From contig JAEUKC010000254.1 of NCBI GenBank assembly GCA_016794445.1, positions 51,607 to 115,606 of the forward strand: DNA of 64,000 bases, read 5' to 3'. The translations under genes and the position numbers were made by a program. Of the stretch, positions 18,014 to 26,947 are shown one piece after another. How positions within the stretch are numbered: the stretch's first letter is position 1; the number at the start of each line of letters is the position of its first letter. This DNA comes from JADJMO01 sp016794445 (GTDB taxonomy: Bacteria > Myxococcota_A > Polyangia > Polyangiales > JADJMO01). The notes beneath the pieces are model-generated. The model made no database searches, had not been told where the DNA came from, and saw only the letters and a list, made by a program, of their open reading frames with translations.

Positions 18014-20473
18014 ATGCGCGCTTCGTCTTGGCTTGGTCTCGGTGTGGGTGGCGTCGGCCTGTGCGTCCTCGCCTTCTTCGGGTGTGGTGGCGACGGGTCG
18101 GGCGGCGACCCCATCGATCTCGGCGATTCCGCGGGCGGAGAGACCTCCGACACCGGCGATCTCGACGGCGGCCTGATCCTCGACTCGGGCGGTGGCGGGT
18201 GTTCGACCTCCACCGAGTGCGACGGCGGCATCTGCGTGGACGGCAAGTGCTGCCCCTCGGCGGCGTCCGTTTGCGGTGCCACCTGTTGCACGAGTGGGAC
18301 AGTCTGCTTGTTCGACAAGTGCGTCACGCCGGGTGGCCCGTGCTTCACCGGCAACGACTGCAAGGCCGGCGAGTACTGCGAGCCAGCGCTCGGCGGCGGC
18401 GCGACGGGCGGTGATGCCGGCGTCGACGGCGGCGGCCCGCTGTGCCCCGAGCCGCCTCCGCTCCCCGGCAAATGCGTGCCCCGACCGCCCGTCTGCCCTG
18501 ACGCCCCGAGCGGCGACGCAGGCGTCGACGGCGGTGATGCGGGCGCGACGGATTGCGTCCCTCGGTGCGAGTACAAGCCCACCGCGGGCAAGCTCGACGC
18601 GATCCAGGAGTGGTCGTGGGGCCAGGCCGGCGCGACCGAGTTCCCCGGCTTCGTCGACGTGTGGGCCACCCCCACCGTCGGTCGCGTCTACGACACCAAC
18701 TGCGACGGCAAGATCGACCAGCTCGATCCGCCGAACGTGATCTTCGTGAGCGGCAACGCCGAAGGCACGTGCTGCCAGTGCAACGGCAAGGTCCCGACCT
18801 CGTGCCACACGGGCGTGCTCCGCATGCTCAACGGCCGCACCGGCAAGGAGATCTGGTCGCTCCGCAAGGCCTCGGCCACGAGCGTGGGCTTCTCCGGCGC
18901 CTCCGTCGCGATCGCCGACCTCGACGGCGACGGCCGCATGGAGATCGCGGCGATCACCGGCGAGGGGTACGTCGTGATCGTCGACGGCAAGGGCGCGGTC
19001 AAGATGACCAGCGACAAGCCCATCCCCGGCGGCAGCGCCACCGACGACAACTTCGGGTGGGGTGGTGGCCTCGCCATCGCCGACATGGACGGCGACGGCG
19101 CGCCCGAGATCGCCTACGGCCACACGGTCTTCACCACCAAGGGCGGCGCGCTGAAGCTGCTGTTCGGCGGCACCGGGGCCAACACACACATCGATCTGTC
19201 CACGTTCGTCGACCTCGACGGCGCGGCGGACGGCAAGCTCGAGCTGCTGGTCGGATCGGTGGCCTACAAGGCCGACGGCACCGTGCTCTGGAACCGCACG
19301 GACATCGGCGGCGGCTTCCCCGCGATCGGCGACTTCGACAAGGACGGCAAGCCCGAGGTGGTCGTGATCGACCAGGGCAAGGCCTACGTGCTCGAGGGCG
19401 CCACGGGCAAGACGATCATCGGCCCCTTCACCATCCCGGGCACCGGCTCGGGCGGCCCGCCCACGGTCGCGGACTTCGACGGCGACAAGATCCCCGAGGT
19501 CGGCGTGGCGATGCAGAACTTCTACAGCGCCCTCAAGGTCGACATGAAGGGCAAGAAGTTCACGACCATGTGGAGCGCCCCGAGCCACGACCTGAGCTCC
19601 TCGGTCACGGGCTCGAGCGTGTTCGACTTCGAGGGCGATGGGCGCGCCGAGGTCGTCTACAACGACGAGTGTTTCCTCTGGGTCTACGACGGCCCGACCG
19701 GCGCGATCCGCTTCGCGGGGCTCACCACCTCGTTCACCGCGACCGAGGCCTCGCTCGTGGCCGACGTCGACGGCGACGGCCGCAGCGAGATCCTCATGGT
19801 GAGCAACGGCGCCGACCCGAGCGCCACCGGCTGGAAGTGCAACATCGACCCCTGGAACAAGGCCGACACCAAGACCGGTCGGCCGGCGTGGGTGCCCCCC
19901 AAGGGCGGCACCGCCTACCGCGGCATCACCGCGTTCGGTGACGCGAGCAACGCGTGGGTCGGCACGCGCACGCTCTGGAACCAGCACACCTACCACGTGT
20001 CCAACATCTGCGACGACCGCGACTCCGCGTGCGTGGCGCCGAACAAGTACGGCTCCATCCCGAAGAGCGAGCAGAAGAACTGGTCGACTCCCTGGCTGAA
20101 CAACTTCCGCCAGAACGTGCAGGACAAGGGCATCTTCGACGCGCCGGACGCCACCGTCTCGCTCGCCGTGCGGTGCACGACGCCGGTGCTGCTCGACGCC
20201 TCGCTGCGCAACGCGGGCCTCGCCTCGCTGCCCGCCGGCGTCGACGTCGGGTTCTACACCGCCGCCGGCAAGCGGCTCGGCTCGCTCAAGTCCACGACGG
20301 TGCTGTTCCCCGGGCAGACGGAGAAGCTCTCCTTCTCGGTCGCCCCCGGCGACGCGACCAAGGACGACACGTTCTACGCGAAGATCGAGATCGACCCGAA
20401 GAAGCCGCTCTTCCGCGAGTGCCGCGCCGACAACGACCAGAGCGCCAACGCGAAGGCGAGCTGCCCCAAGTGA
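18014..20473 (+). CDS. Large FG-GAP/VCBS-type repeat lipoprotein
   Basis: An 819-residue surface lipoprotein with GGAGGA upstream of the ATG. The signal ends at AFFGC (C24). A Cys-rich stretch (STECDGGICVDGKCC and similar) to about residue 190 precedes a propeller of FG-GAP repeats. At least six calcium-type loops are visible: ADLDGDGRMEIA, ADMDGDGAPEIA, GDFDKDGKPEVV, ADFDGDKIPEVG, FDFEGDGRAEVV and ADVDGDGRSEIL. The last approximately 130 residues (from SLAVRCTTPVLLDASLRNAG) form a separate beta domain that resembles CARDB-like adhesive modules. Thirty-four bases before the next gene, likely the same operon. Integrin-like binding to other cells or polymers is plausible but not shown. Confidence 0.85.
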   Translation: MRASSWLGLGVGGVGLCVLAFFGCGGDGSGGDPIDLGDSAGGETSDTGDLDGGLILDSGGGGCSTSTECDGGICVDGKCCPSAASVCGATCCTSGTVCLFDKCVTPGGPCFTGNDCKAGEYCEPALGGGATGGDAGVDGGGPLCPEPPPLPGKCVPRPPVCPDAPSGDAGVDGGDAGATDCVPRCEYKPTAGKLDAIQEWSWGQAGATEFPGFVDVWATPTVGRVYDTNCDGKIDQLDPPNVIFVSGNAEGTCCQCNGKVPTSCHTGVLRMLNGRTGKEIWSLRKASATSVGFSGASVAIADLDGDGRMEIAAITGEGYVVIVDGKGAVKMTSDKPIPGGSATDDNFGWGGGLAIADMDGDGAPEIAYGHTVFTTKGGALKLLFGGTGANTHIDLSTFVDLDGAADGKLELLVGSVAYKADGTVLWNRTDIGGGFPAIGDFDKDGKPEVVVIDQGKAYVLEGATGKTIIGPFTIPGTGSGGPPTVADFDGDKIPEVGVAMQNFYSALKVDMKGKKFTTMWSAPSHDLSSSVTGSSVFDFEGDGRAEVVYNDECFLWVYDGPTGAIRFAGLTTSFTATEASLVADVDGDGRSEILMVSNGADPSATGWKCNIDPWNKADTKTGRPAWVPPKGGTAYRGITAFGDASNAWVGTRTLWNQHTYHVSNICDDRDSACVAPNKYGSIPKSEQKNWSTPWLNNFRQNVQDKGIFDAPDATVSLAVRCTTPVLLDASLRNAGLASLPAGVDVGFYTAAGKRLGSLKSTTVLFPGQTEKLSFSVAPGDATKDDTFYAKIEIDPKKPLFRECRADNDQSANAKASCPK

Positions 20474-20507
20474 ACGCGAGAGCCGCCAACTAGCGTACGC
20501 TCGGGGG

Positions 20508-21974
20508 ATGCGCCTCTTCCCCCTCGCCGTCGCCGCCACCGTCCTCTCGGCTGCCTCCGTCGCGGCGGCCGCGGAGATCCCGGTCAAGACCAGCGCGGAG
20601 CTCACGGCCGCCATCGCGGCCGCCAAGGCCGGCGACACGCTGGTGCTCGCCAGCGGCACCTACGCGCTCACCGGCGCCTCGTGCTCGGCGAACGGCACGC
20701 CGACCGCGCCGATCACCGTGAAGTCGGCGACGCCGCTCGGCGCCAAGATCCGCTTCGACGGGCTCGAGGGGTTCAAGGTGCGCGGCGCCCACTGGCACTT
20801 CGAGGGGCTCGACGTGCAGGGTGTCTGCGCCGCCGACTCGAGCTGCGAGCACGCCTTCCACGTGGGCGGTGGCGCGGTCGGCTTCGTGCTCCGCGGCAGC
20901 CGGGTGGTCGACTTCAACGCGCAGCTCAAGGTCAACTCCGACAAGGACTCGGCCGGCGGCTGGCAGACCCCGCACGGCGGGCTCGTCGAGGGCAACGAGA
21001 TCTACGACACGCACGCGCGCGCCACGAGCAACCCGACCACCAAGCTCAACATCGACACCGGCGACGGCTGGGTCGTGCGCGCCAACTTCCTGCACGACTT
21101 CCAGAAGGGCGGCGGCGACAACGTCAGCTACGGCGCGTTCATGAAGAGCGGCGGCAAGGACGGCGTGTTCGAGCGGAACCTCGTGTGGTGCGAGAAGACG
21201 CTCAAGGGCGGAACGCGCATCGGCCTCTCGTTCGGCGGCGGCGGGACCGCGCCACAGTTCTGCGCACCGGCGTTCGACGCCGGCAAGCCCTGCGACCCCG
21301 AACACACCGGCGGGACGATGCGCAACAACGTCATCCTCGAGTGCAGCGACGTCGGCATCTACCTGAACAAGTCCAAGAACACGAAGCTCCTGCACAACAC
21401 CTTGATCGCGACCGCGGGCATCGACTTCCGCTTCGCGAGCACCACCGGCGAGGCGCGCGCCAACGTCCTCGCGGGGAAGATCCGTGGCCGCGACGGCGGC
21501 ACCTTCACCGGCGTCGACAACCTCGAGAACCTGACCCCCGCCGACTTCGCCGGGTGGTACGTCGCGCCCCTCGCGGCCGACTTGCGCAAGAAGGGTGACC
21601 TCGCCAAGCTGCTCGACAAGGCCACGGCCGCGAGCGTCGCCGACGACTACTGCGCGCGCACCCGCACGGGCACCCACGATCTCGGCGCCCTCGAGCACTC
21701 GCTCGGCGACTGCGACACGACCAAGACCTGGCCGGGAGGCGGGATCACGCCGCCCCCGCCCAGCGACGCGGGCGTCGACGCCGCGCCTCCGCCGGTCGAC
21801 GGTGGCGATGCTGCCATTCCTGCCACCGACGGTGGAGACGACGCGGGCGCGGGCGCCGCTCCGACCGAAGACGCCGGCGGCTGCGGCTGCGCGGTGCCGC
21901 GGCGCAGCGACGCTCCGCTCACCCTGCTCGGCCTCGCCGTCGCCCTCACGCTCGCGCGAACGCGGCGCCGGTGA
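20508..21974 (+). CDS. Secreted right-handed beta-helix protein with MYXO-CTERM tail
   Basis: A 488-residue protein. The signal peptide ends near AAAAEIP; then IPVKTSAELTAAIAAAKAGD opens a parallel beta-helix of the chondroitinase-B/pectate-lyase style (GDTLVLASGTYALTG, later VEGNEIYDTHARATSN and MRNNVILECSDVGIYLNK). A Pro/Asp/Ala spacer follows, and the C-terminus GCGCAVPRRSD, then a hydrophobic helix and an RTRRR end, is the MYXO-CTERM sorting pattern processed by myxosortase in this lineage. Could be a polysaccharide lyase or a binding protein; catalytic residues were not identified. Its last 29 bases overlap the convergent methyltransferase gene. Confidence 0.85.
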   Translation: MRLFPLAVAATVLSAASVAAAAEIPVKTSAELTAAIAAAKAGDTLVLASGTYALTGASCSANGTPTAPITVKSATPLGAKIRFDGLEGFKVRGAHWHFEGLDVQGVCAADSSCEHAFHVGGGAVGFVLRGSRVVDFNAQLKVNSDKDSAGGWQTPHGGLVEGNEIYDTHARATSNPTTKLNIDTGDGWVVRANFLHDFQKGGGDNVSYGAFMKSGGKDGVFERNLVWCEKTLKGGTRIGLSFGGGGTAPQFCAPAFDAGKPCDPEHTGGTMRNNVILECSDVGIYLNKSKNTKLLHNTLIATAGIDFRFASTTGEARANVLAGKIRGRDGGTFTGVDNLENLTPADFAGWYVAPLAADLRKKGDLAKLLDKATAASVADDYCARTRTGTHDLGALEHSLGDCDTTKTWPGGGITPPPPSDAGVDAAPPPVDGGDAAIPATDGGDDAGAGAAPTEDAGGCGCAVPRRSDAPLTLLGLAVALTLARTRRR

Positions 21975-22698
21975 GCACGCGCGTGGCCTCTTCGGTGTAG
22001 TCCTCGCCCTGCTCGCCCCGGATCGCGAGGGGGGCCTCGATCACGAGGCCGCCGGGCCGCCCCGGCTTGGCCTCGAGGAACACCACCTGCGCCTCGCGCT
22101 GCGGCCGGGGGTGGACGAACCGCAGGCGCTTGCCGTGCAGACCGCGCCCACGACACGTCGCGAGCAGCTCGGTGACGCGCGAGGCGGGGAACGAGAGCAC
22201 GAGCCGCCCGTCGCGCCCCAGCGAGCGCGCCGCGGCCCGCACGAAGGCCTCGAGGCTCCCCTCGACGAACGCGCGCGCACCGGCCCGCGCTCTCCCCGTC
22301 GCGGTCGGGCCGTCGTCCACGTCGAACCACGGCGGGTTCGCGACGGCGAGGTCCACGCGGAGGCCGCGCACGCGGGTGACCGACCCCTCGAAGACCTCGA
22401 CGCGATCGGCGCAGGCGTTGTGCTCCGCGTTGACCCGCGCGAGCGCCGCGTGGGTGGGGTCGAGCTCCACCAGCGTCGCCCGGCGCGCCCAGCCCGTGAC
22501 CGTGAGCACGAGCCCGACCGCTCCCGGCCCGGCGCCGAGGTCGACGAGCGCCCGAAACGGGCGTGGACGCCGCGCGATCGCGAAGGCCGCGAGCAGGGGC
22601 GCCTCGACCGACACCCGGTAACCCTTGGCGGGCTGCTCGTAGACGACGCGGCCCGAGAGGAGCGCGTCACGCGTCGTCGAGAGCTCGATCGCGGGCAC
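21946..22698 (-). CDS. TrmN6/YfiC-like SAM-dependent methyltransferase
   Basis: A 250-residue class I methyltransferase. Motif I is VDLGAGPGAVGLVL (52-65), an acidic end of strand 2 is VELDPTH (77-83), and the catalytic NPPW (121-124) is typical of enzymes that methylate exocyclic amino groups of adenine in nucleic acid, such as tRNA1(Val) A37-N6 methyltransferase (TrmN6). Length and layout match that family. Three bases after the stop of the Cys-repeat lipoprotein gene on the same strand; its own 3' end overlaps the beta-helix gene. Function as TrmN6 is inferred; a protein-glutamine target is less likely. Confidence 0.82.
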   Translation of the reverse strand: MPAIELSTTRDALLSGRVVYEQPAKGYRVSVEAPLLAAFAIARRPRPFRALVDLGAGPGAVGLVLTVTGWARRATLVELDPTHAALARVNAEHNACADRVEVFEGSVTRVRGLRVDLAVANPPWFDVDDGPTATGRARAGARAFVEGSLEAFVRAAARSLGRDGRLVLSFPASRVTELLATCRGRGLHGKRLRFVHPRPQREAQVVFLEAKPGRPGGLVIEAPLAIRGEQGEDYTEEATRVLTGAAFARA

Positions 22699-22701
22699 GC
22701 C

Positions 22702-23754
22702 CTACTTGCACTTGGCGCCGATGCAGGCCGCGATCTCCTTGTCGCAGACCTTGCGGAAGCAATCGAGGGTGGCGCCGCCGCCGCTGCACTTGGAGAAGTT
22801 CTTGACCACGCACGCGAACGCCTGGTCGACGAAGAACTGCACGGCCGGGCAGCCGAGCGAGACGCAGTTGGCGATGCAGGTGGGGCTCGGGGTGCCGCCG
22901 ACGCCGGACGAGATGCACTTGCCGATGATGCAGGTGAGCACGTCGAGGCAGCCCGTGGTCTCGCAGGTGCCGCAGTCCTCGGTGCAGTTGGTGCAGGTCT
23001 CGTAGGGGCCCTCGCACTTCTTGTTGCCGCAGACCGAGCAGGGGCCGCAGTCGGCCTTGCACGAGGCGCAGGTCTCGGTGCCCTTGCAGATGCCGTCGCC
23101 GCAGCCCACGCACTTGCCGCAGTCGCCGGGGCAGCTGAAGCAGTTCTCGGTGGCTGCGTCGCACTTGCCGTCGCCGCAGGTCTTGCAAGCACCGCAGTCC
23201 GGCGCGCACGAGAGGCAGTCCTCCGAGCCGGCGCAGAAGCCGTCGCCGCACTTGTCGCAGCCGCCGCAGTCGCCGGGGCAGCTGTCGCACGTCTCGCCGC
23301 CGTCGCACTTGCCGTTGCCACACGTCTTGCAGAGGCCGCAATCGACCGGGCAAGTGGCGCAGTCCTCGCCACCGGCGCAGACGCCGTCGCCGCAGGCAGG
23401 ACACTTGCCGCAGTCGTCCGAGCAGCTCGCGCAGCTCTCGGTGTCCTGACAGGTGCCGTCGCCACACGTGGTGCACTTGCCGCAGTCGCCCGGGCAGCTC
23501 GTGCAGCTCTCGCTCGGATCGCACACGCCGTTGCCGCACGTGGCGCACTTGCCGCAGTCGGAGGAGCAAGAAGCGCAGCTCTCGTCGGCCTGACAGATGC
23601 CGTCGCCGCAGGTCTTGGGGGTGACGCCGCCGTCGATCTCGGGCTGCGCGACCCCGTCGAGCGTCGAGCGCGAGCCACACCCGAAGGCGAGGCCGGTGAC
23701 CATGCTGGCGGCGCAGGCCACCTTGACGACCCGCTGGACGAACGACGCGCTCAT
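22702..23754 (-). CDS. Lipoprotein with nine tandem Cys-rich repeats
   Basis: A 350-residue protein. The signal peptide leads to AFGC (C26). Residues about 48-270 hold nine repeats of about 22-24 residues on the pattern CGxGxCxxxExCxxCxxDCGxC, e.g. TCGDGTCQDTESCASC, then SDDCGKC. Six cysteines per repeat imply three disulphides or metal sites per unit. A non-repeat C-terminal region (GCLDVLTCIIGKCISS and FRKVCDKEIAACIGAKC) also has paired cysteines. Reminiscent of DUF4215/myxobacterial Cys-rich disulphide repeats. The downstream gene, three bases away, encodes the methyltransferase. Surface location inferred; role unknown, perhaps stalk or adhesin. Confidence 0.85.
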   Translation of the reverse strand: MSASFVQRVVKVACAASMVTGLAFGCGSRSTLDGVAQPEIDGGVTPKTCGDGICQADESCASCSSDCGKCATCGNGVCDPSESCTSCPGDCGKCTTCGDGTCQDTESCASCSDDCGKCPACGDGVCAGGEDCATCPVDCGLCKTCGNGKCDGGETCDSCPGDCGGCDKCGDGFCAGSEDCLSCAPDCGACKTCGDGKCDAATENCFSCPGDCGKCVGCGDGICKGTETCASCKADCGPCSVCGNKKCEGPYETCTNCTEDCGTCETTGCLDVLTCIIGKCISSGVGGTPSPTCIANCVSLGCPAVQFFVDQAFACVVKNFSKCSGGGATLDCFRKVCDKEIAACIGAKCK

Positions 23755-23819
23755 GAGACCTCCGAAGGCAAGTGATCTGGCAGTCTAGCGCGCGCCTCCT
23801 CGATTGGCTGAATTTGCTG

Positions 23820-23841
23820 GCGGGGGGCCTTCCCCCCCCGC
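23820..23841. repeat. G/C hairpin in divergent intergenic region
   Basis: Arms GCGGGGGG (23820-23827) and CCCCCCGC (23834-23841) with a six-base loop. It lies in the 253-base gap between two divergent genes, where a terminator is not expected. The rest of the gap (23842-23990) is also rich in G or C runs and contains GCTCGCTCCGCTCGC, an imperfect palindrome. It may be a dispersed intergenic repeat. No gene was seen in this gap. Confidence 0.5.
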
Positions 23842-24007
23842 TGGGTCGACCGCCGCGCCGCTCCTCGCTGAGCTCGTCGCGTCGCTGACCGTCGACCGCC
23901 CCCCTGCTCGCTCCGCTCGCGATTTCCCAAGCGTGGGGGGTGGAATTCCGCCCCCGCTGTGGTGGCCCGTGGGTAAGCTCTCGCCTCCCTCCGGAAGAGC
24001 TACGCCT

Positions 24008-26206
24008 GTGCTCCCCAACGCGCTCCGCCTGATCCAAGTCGGCCTCGCCTCGCTGATCGTGGCCGCCGCGTTCCGCGCGCCGAAGCGCGGGTTCGTGTTC
24101 GATTTCGGGGGTCGCGTGTTCCACGCCGGCCCCTACTGGCTCCTCGCGGTCGCGGTGCTCGTCGTCTCGTACCTGCGCCACGAGCAGGTCGCTCGGTCGT
24201 GCGCGCGCATCCCGCGGGTCGTCCTCGACGTGCTGTTCTTCACGGCCGCGTTCCTCCTCGTGAAGCGGTTCACGTTCGGCGCGTTCGGCGCCTTCCCGCA
24301 GATCCAGGACGAGATCAGCTACGACCTGCTCGCGCGGCGCATCTCGATCGGCCAGCCGATACCGGCCTCGCACCCGCTGTTCGAGTTCTTCCGCATGCGC
24401 TTCCTCGTGGAGGACGGCCGGAGCTACCCGCTGTTCCAGCCTGGCTGGCCGCTCCTGCTCGCGGTGTTCTGGAAGCTGCACGCGCCGGGCCTCGCGCCCG
24501 CGTTCGCGACGGCGATGCTCGTGGTCGCCGGCTCGCGGCTCGCCGATCGGCTCTACGGCCGCGTCGCGGGCGTGCTCGCCGGCCTCTTGCTCCTCGCGAG
24601 CGGGTTCCTGCACGTGGTCGGCGGCGCCTACTTCGCGCACACGCTCGCGGCCGCGCTGCTCTGCCTCGGCCTCGAGGGCCTGCACTTCGCGCTGGTCGAC
24701 CCGGACCCGCGTCGGGCCCACCTCGGCGCGCTGCTCGGCGGCATCGCGAGCGCCTGGCTCGTGATCACACGCCTGCCCACGGCGCTCACGCTGTTCTTCG
24801 GGATCGTGGTCGGCGTCCTCGTGTTCGCCGTGCGGTTTCCCGCGCCCACGCCGGGCGAGCCGCGCTTCGCGCGCTTCCGTAGGCCGAGCGTGCCGCGGCC
24901 TCTACGCCGGCCCCTCCTCGTGTTCGTGTGCCTCGCCGCGCTCGGCCCGCTGACCCAGGCCGCGTGGAACGTCCGCACCACCGGGCACGTCCTCGAGCTG
25001 CCGCAGGACCGCTATTTCGCGCAGACCGAGGACAACCCCGACTGCCACCGCCTCGGCTTCGGTGACGAGGTGGGGTGCGGGCGCGAGCACCCGAAGGAGG
25101 TGCCGCCGGAGGGCTACACCCTCGAGCGCGCGATGCAGGTCACGACCATGCGGTGGAACGTGTTCCGCGTGGACGCCTGGGGCACGGGCTGGCCGATCGC
25201 GCTCGCGGCGCTGTTCGTGCTGCGGTCGCGCAAGCGCGAGGACGCGCTCGTGGTGGTGGGCACGCTCGGTCCGCTCGCCGTGTACTACGCGTTCTACTAC
25301 CACGCGATCCAGCACGGGGCGCGGCTCTACACCGACCTGATGGGCCCCCTCGCCGTGGCGATCGCGGCGGGCCTCACGCTGCAGCCACAGAGCGAGGGCG
25401 AGGCGCCGCCGAGCAAGGCCTGGCAGATCGCGTCCGCGCTCGGCACGATGGTGCTCGCCCTGGTGGTCGTCGACGAGCTCCGCAAGGACATCCCGAACCG
25501 AATCAAGGACATCAACCGGCAGCGCCAGGCCGAGCGCGTGCACGAGAACGTCGACAAGACCAGCGCCCACCACGCGATCGTCTACGTGCAGAACTGCGTC
25601 GAGCCCGACCGCGGTGACGTCGTCTACGGCTGGCCCAGCGTGCTCAACACGCCTCGTCTCTGGGACGGCGACCGGGTCTACGTCCGCAGCTTCGACGTCG
25701 CGCACGATCGGCAGATGGTCACCATGTACCCGACCTGGCAACACCAGCGCGTCGACTGCATCGGGCGTCCGCTGCCGTTCCCGTTCGCGCAGCCGACGCC
25801 ATCGCGGGTCGTCGTCGAGGGCGAGGCGAAGTTCCCGCCCGATACCCGCGTGGATTCCTACGCGCAGATCGAGGGTCTGCCCGAGGCGAGCAACCGCCAG
25901 TTCCTCAAGATCACGCTGCGCTCGCCGAAGGCCAACATCGTCTTCCGTCAGTATCTGTTCGAGGAGGGCGACTACCAGATCTCCGCCGAGATCCCGCTGC
26001 GCTTCGACAGCGGCCGCTTCGCGCTGGTGGTCGACGGCACCGTGCTCGCGCCGCCGCTCGACGGACGCGGCGCCAAGTCGGTGCTGCACTGGAACGCGGC
26101 GGCCAAGCTCCACCTCGCGGCCGGCACCCATCGCATCGAGGTGCGCTCCCTCGAGGGCATCGGCACCTTCGTGCACGCCCTCGACCGGATCGAGTTCGCG
26201 AAGTAG
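24008..26206 (+). CDS. GT39/PMT-like polytopic glycosyltransferase-type membrane protein
   Basis: A 732-residue protein. The GTG at 24008 is chosen because the preceding in-frame stretch is Pro/Gly/Arg noise and GGAAGAG lies upstream. About ten membrane helices span the first 460 residues. A periplasmic loop after an early helix carries FPQIQDEISYDLLARR (the acidic DE pair typical of GT39/ArnT/PMT enzymes) and then YPLFQPGWPLLLAVFW. The C-terminal approximately 270 residues are soluble, perhaps carbohydrate binding (FALVVDGTVLAPP, then AGTHRIEVRSLEG). Likely transfers sugar from a polyprenyl phosphate to an envelope acceptor. It shares a hairpin with the convergent TPR gene that contains both stop codons. 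Confidence 0.75.
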   Translation: MLPNALRLIQVGLASLIVAAAFRAPKRGFVFDFGGRVFHAGPYWLLAVAVLVVSYLRHEQVARSCARIPRVVLDVLFFTAAFLLVKRFTFGAFGAFPQIQDEISYDLLARRISIGQPIPASHPLFEFFRMRFLVEDGRSYPLFQPGWPLLLAVFWKLHAPGLAPAFATAMLVVAGSRLADRLYGRVAGVLAGLLLLASGFLHVVGGAYFAHTLAAALLCLGLEGLHFALVDPDPRRAHLGALLGGIASAWLVITRLPTALTLFFGIVVGVLVFAVRFPAPTPGEPRFARFRRPSVPRPLRRPLLVFVCLAALGPLTQAAWNVRTTGHVLELPQDRYFAQTEDNPDCHRLGFGDEVGCGREHPKEVPPEGYTLERAMQVTTMRWNVFRVDAWGTGWPIALAALFVLRSRKREDALVVVGTLGPLAVYYAFYYHAIQHGARLYTDLMGPLAVAIAAGLTLQPQSEGEAPPSKAWQIASALGTMVLALVVVDELRKDIPNRIKDINRQRQAERVHENVDKTSAHHAIVYVQNCVEPDRGDVVYGWPSVLNTPRLWDGDRVYVRSFDVAHDRQMVTMYPTWQHQRVDCIGRPLPFPFAQPTPSRVVVEGEAKFPPDTRVDSYAQIEGLPEASNRQFLKITLRSPKANIVFRQYLFEEGDYQISAEIPLRFDSGRFALVVDGTVLAPPLDGRGAKSVLHWNAAAKLHLAAGTHRIEVRSLEGIGTFVHALDRIEFAK

Positions 26207-26230
26207 CCGAGGGCGTGAGGCCCTCTACTT
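26201..26230. terminator. Hairpin containing both convergent stop codons
   Basis: Outer arms AAGTAG (26201-26206) and CTACTT (26225-26230), inner arms AGGGC (26210-26214) and GCCCT (26220-26224), a three-base bulge and a five-base loop. The TAG of the membrane-protein gene (26204-26206) and the TAG of the minus-strand TPR gene (26225-26227) are in opposite arms. Probable shared bidirectional terminator. Confidence 0.65.
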
Positions 26231-26947
26231 GCGCTGTTCCTTCATCCAGACCCGCAGCTTCGCCGTGTCCTGCGCGGTGGCACCGAGCTCGACCGCGTCG
26301 GCGAGCGCGGCGTCCGCCTCGGCGTGGCGCCCGAGCTTGGTGAGGGCCCAGGCGCGTCCGAGGTGCGCACCGGCGTGCTTGGGCCGCCGCTTGATCAGCT
26401 CCTCGTACCAGCGGAGCGCCTCCTTGCCGTCCTCGTCGATCACCGCGAGCGTGGCGAGGCCGAGCACGCAGGTGGCGTCGCGATCGCCGTCCTTGGTCGC
26501 GAGCCCCGCGGTGTAGGCCTCGCGCGCGCCCTTCTTGTCGCCGCGCTGGAGGCGCGAGAGCCCGAGCGCGTGGAACGTCCGCGGGTCCTGGTCTCCGCGG
26601 TGGATGGCCTCCTCGAGCCGGGGGATCGCGGCGGCGTGCTCGCCCCAGGCCGCGCAGCGCAGGCCGCCCTCGCGCGGCCCGCGGGGGTCGGTCTTCTTCA
26701 CCTCGGCGGCGCGGTCGTACTCGGCGAGCGCCTCGTCGTAGCGGTGGGCGAGCTCGTAGCCGTGGCCGAGGTCGATGTGCGCCTGCGGGTCGTCCGGGTG
26801 CGCGTCACGGATCTTCTCGAGCTCCACGATCCCCTGAGGGATGCGCCCGTGTGCGAGCAAGAGCAGCGCGCGTTCACGAGGCGTCTCGACGTGCGCGCAG
26901 CCGACGATCACGCTCGCGATCCCGAGAGCGAACGCGCGCGAGATCAT
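26225..26947 (-). CDS. TPR lipoprotein
   Basis: A 240-residue protein from the ATG at 26947, which overlaps the upstream stop by one base (TGATG). MISRAFALGIASVIVGC is a lipobox (C17). The rest is TPR helices: GYELAHRYDEALAEYDRA, FHALGLSRLQRGDKKGARE, LRWYEELIKRRPKHAGAHL. Last gene of a three-gene operon with the cNMP-binding-like protein and the outer-membrane barrel protein; probably a periplasmic scaffold attached to a membrane. Confidence 0.85.
   Translation of the reverse strand: MISRAFALGIASVIVGCAHVETPRERALLLLAHGRIPQGIVELEKIRDAHPDDPQAHIDLGHGYELAHRYDEALAEYDRAAEVKKTDPRGPREGGLRCAAWGEHAAAIPRLEEAIHRGDQDPRTFHALGLSRLQRGDKKGAREAYTAGLATKDGDRDATCVLGLATLAVIDEDGKEALRWYEELIKRRPKHAGAHLGRAWALTKLGRHAEADAALADAVELGATAQDTAKLRVWMKEQRK

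Noticed and set aside
22702..23754. CRISPR array or DNA tandem repeat
   Set aside because: The repeats are coding, vary at third positions and lack spacers; they are protein repeats.
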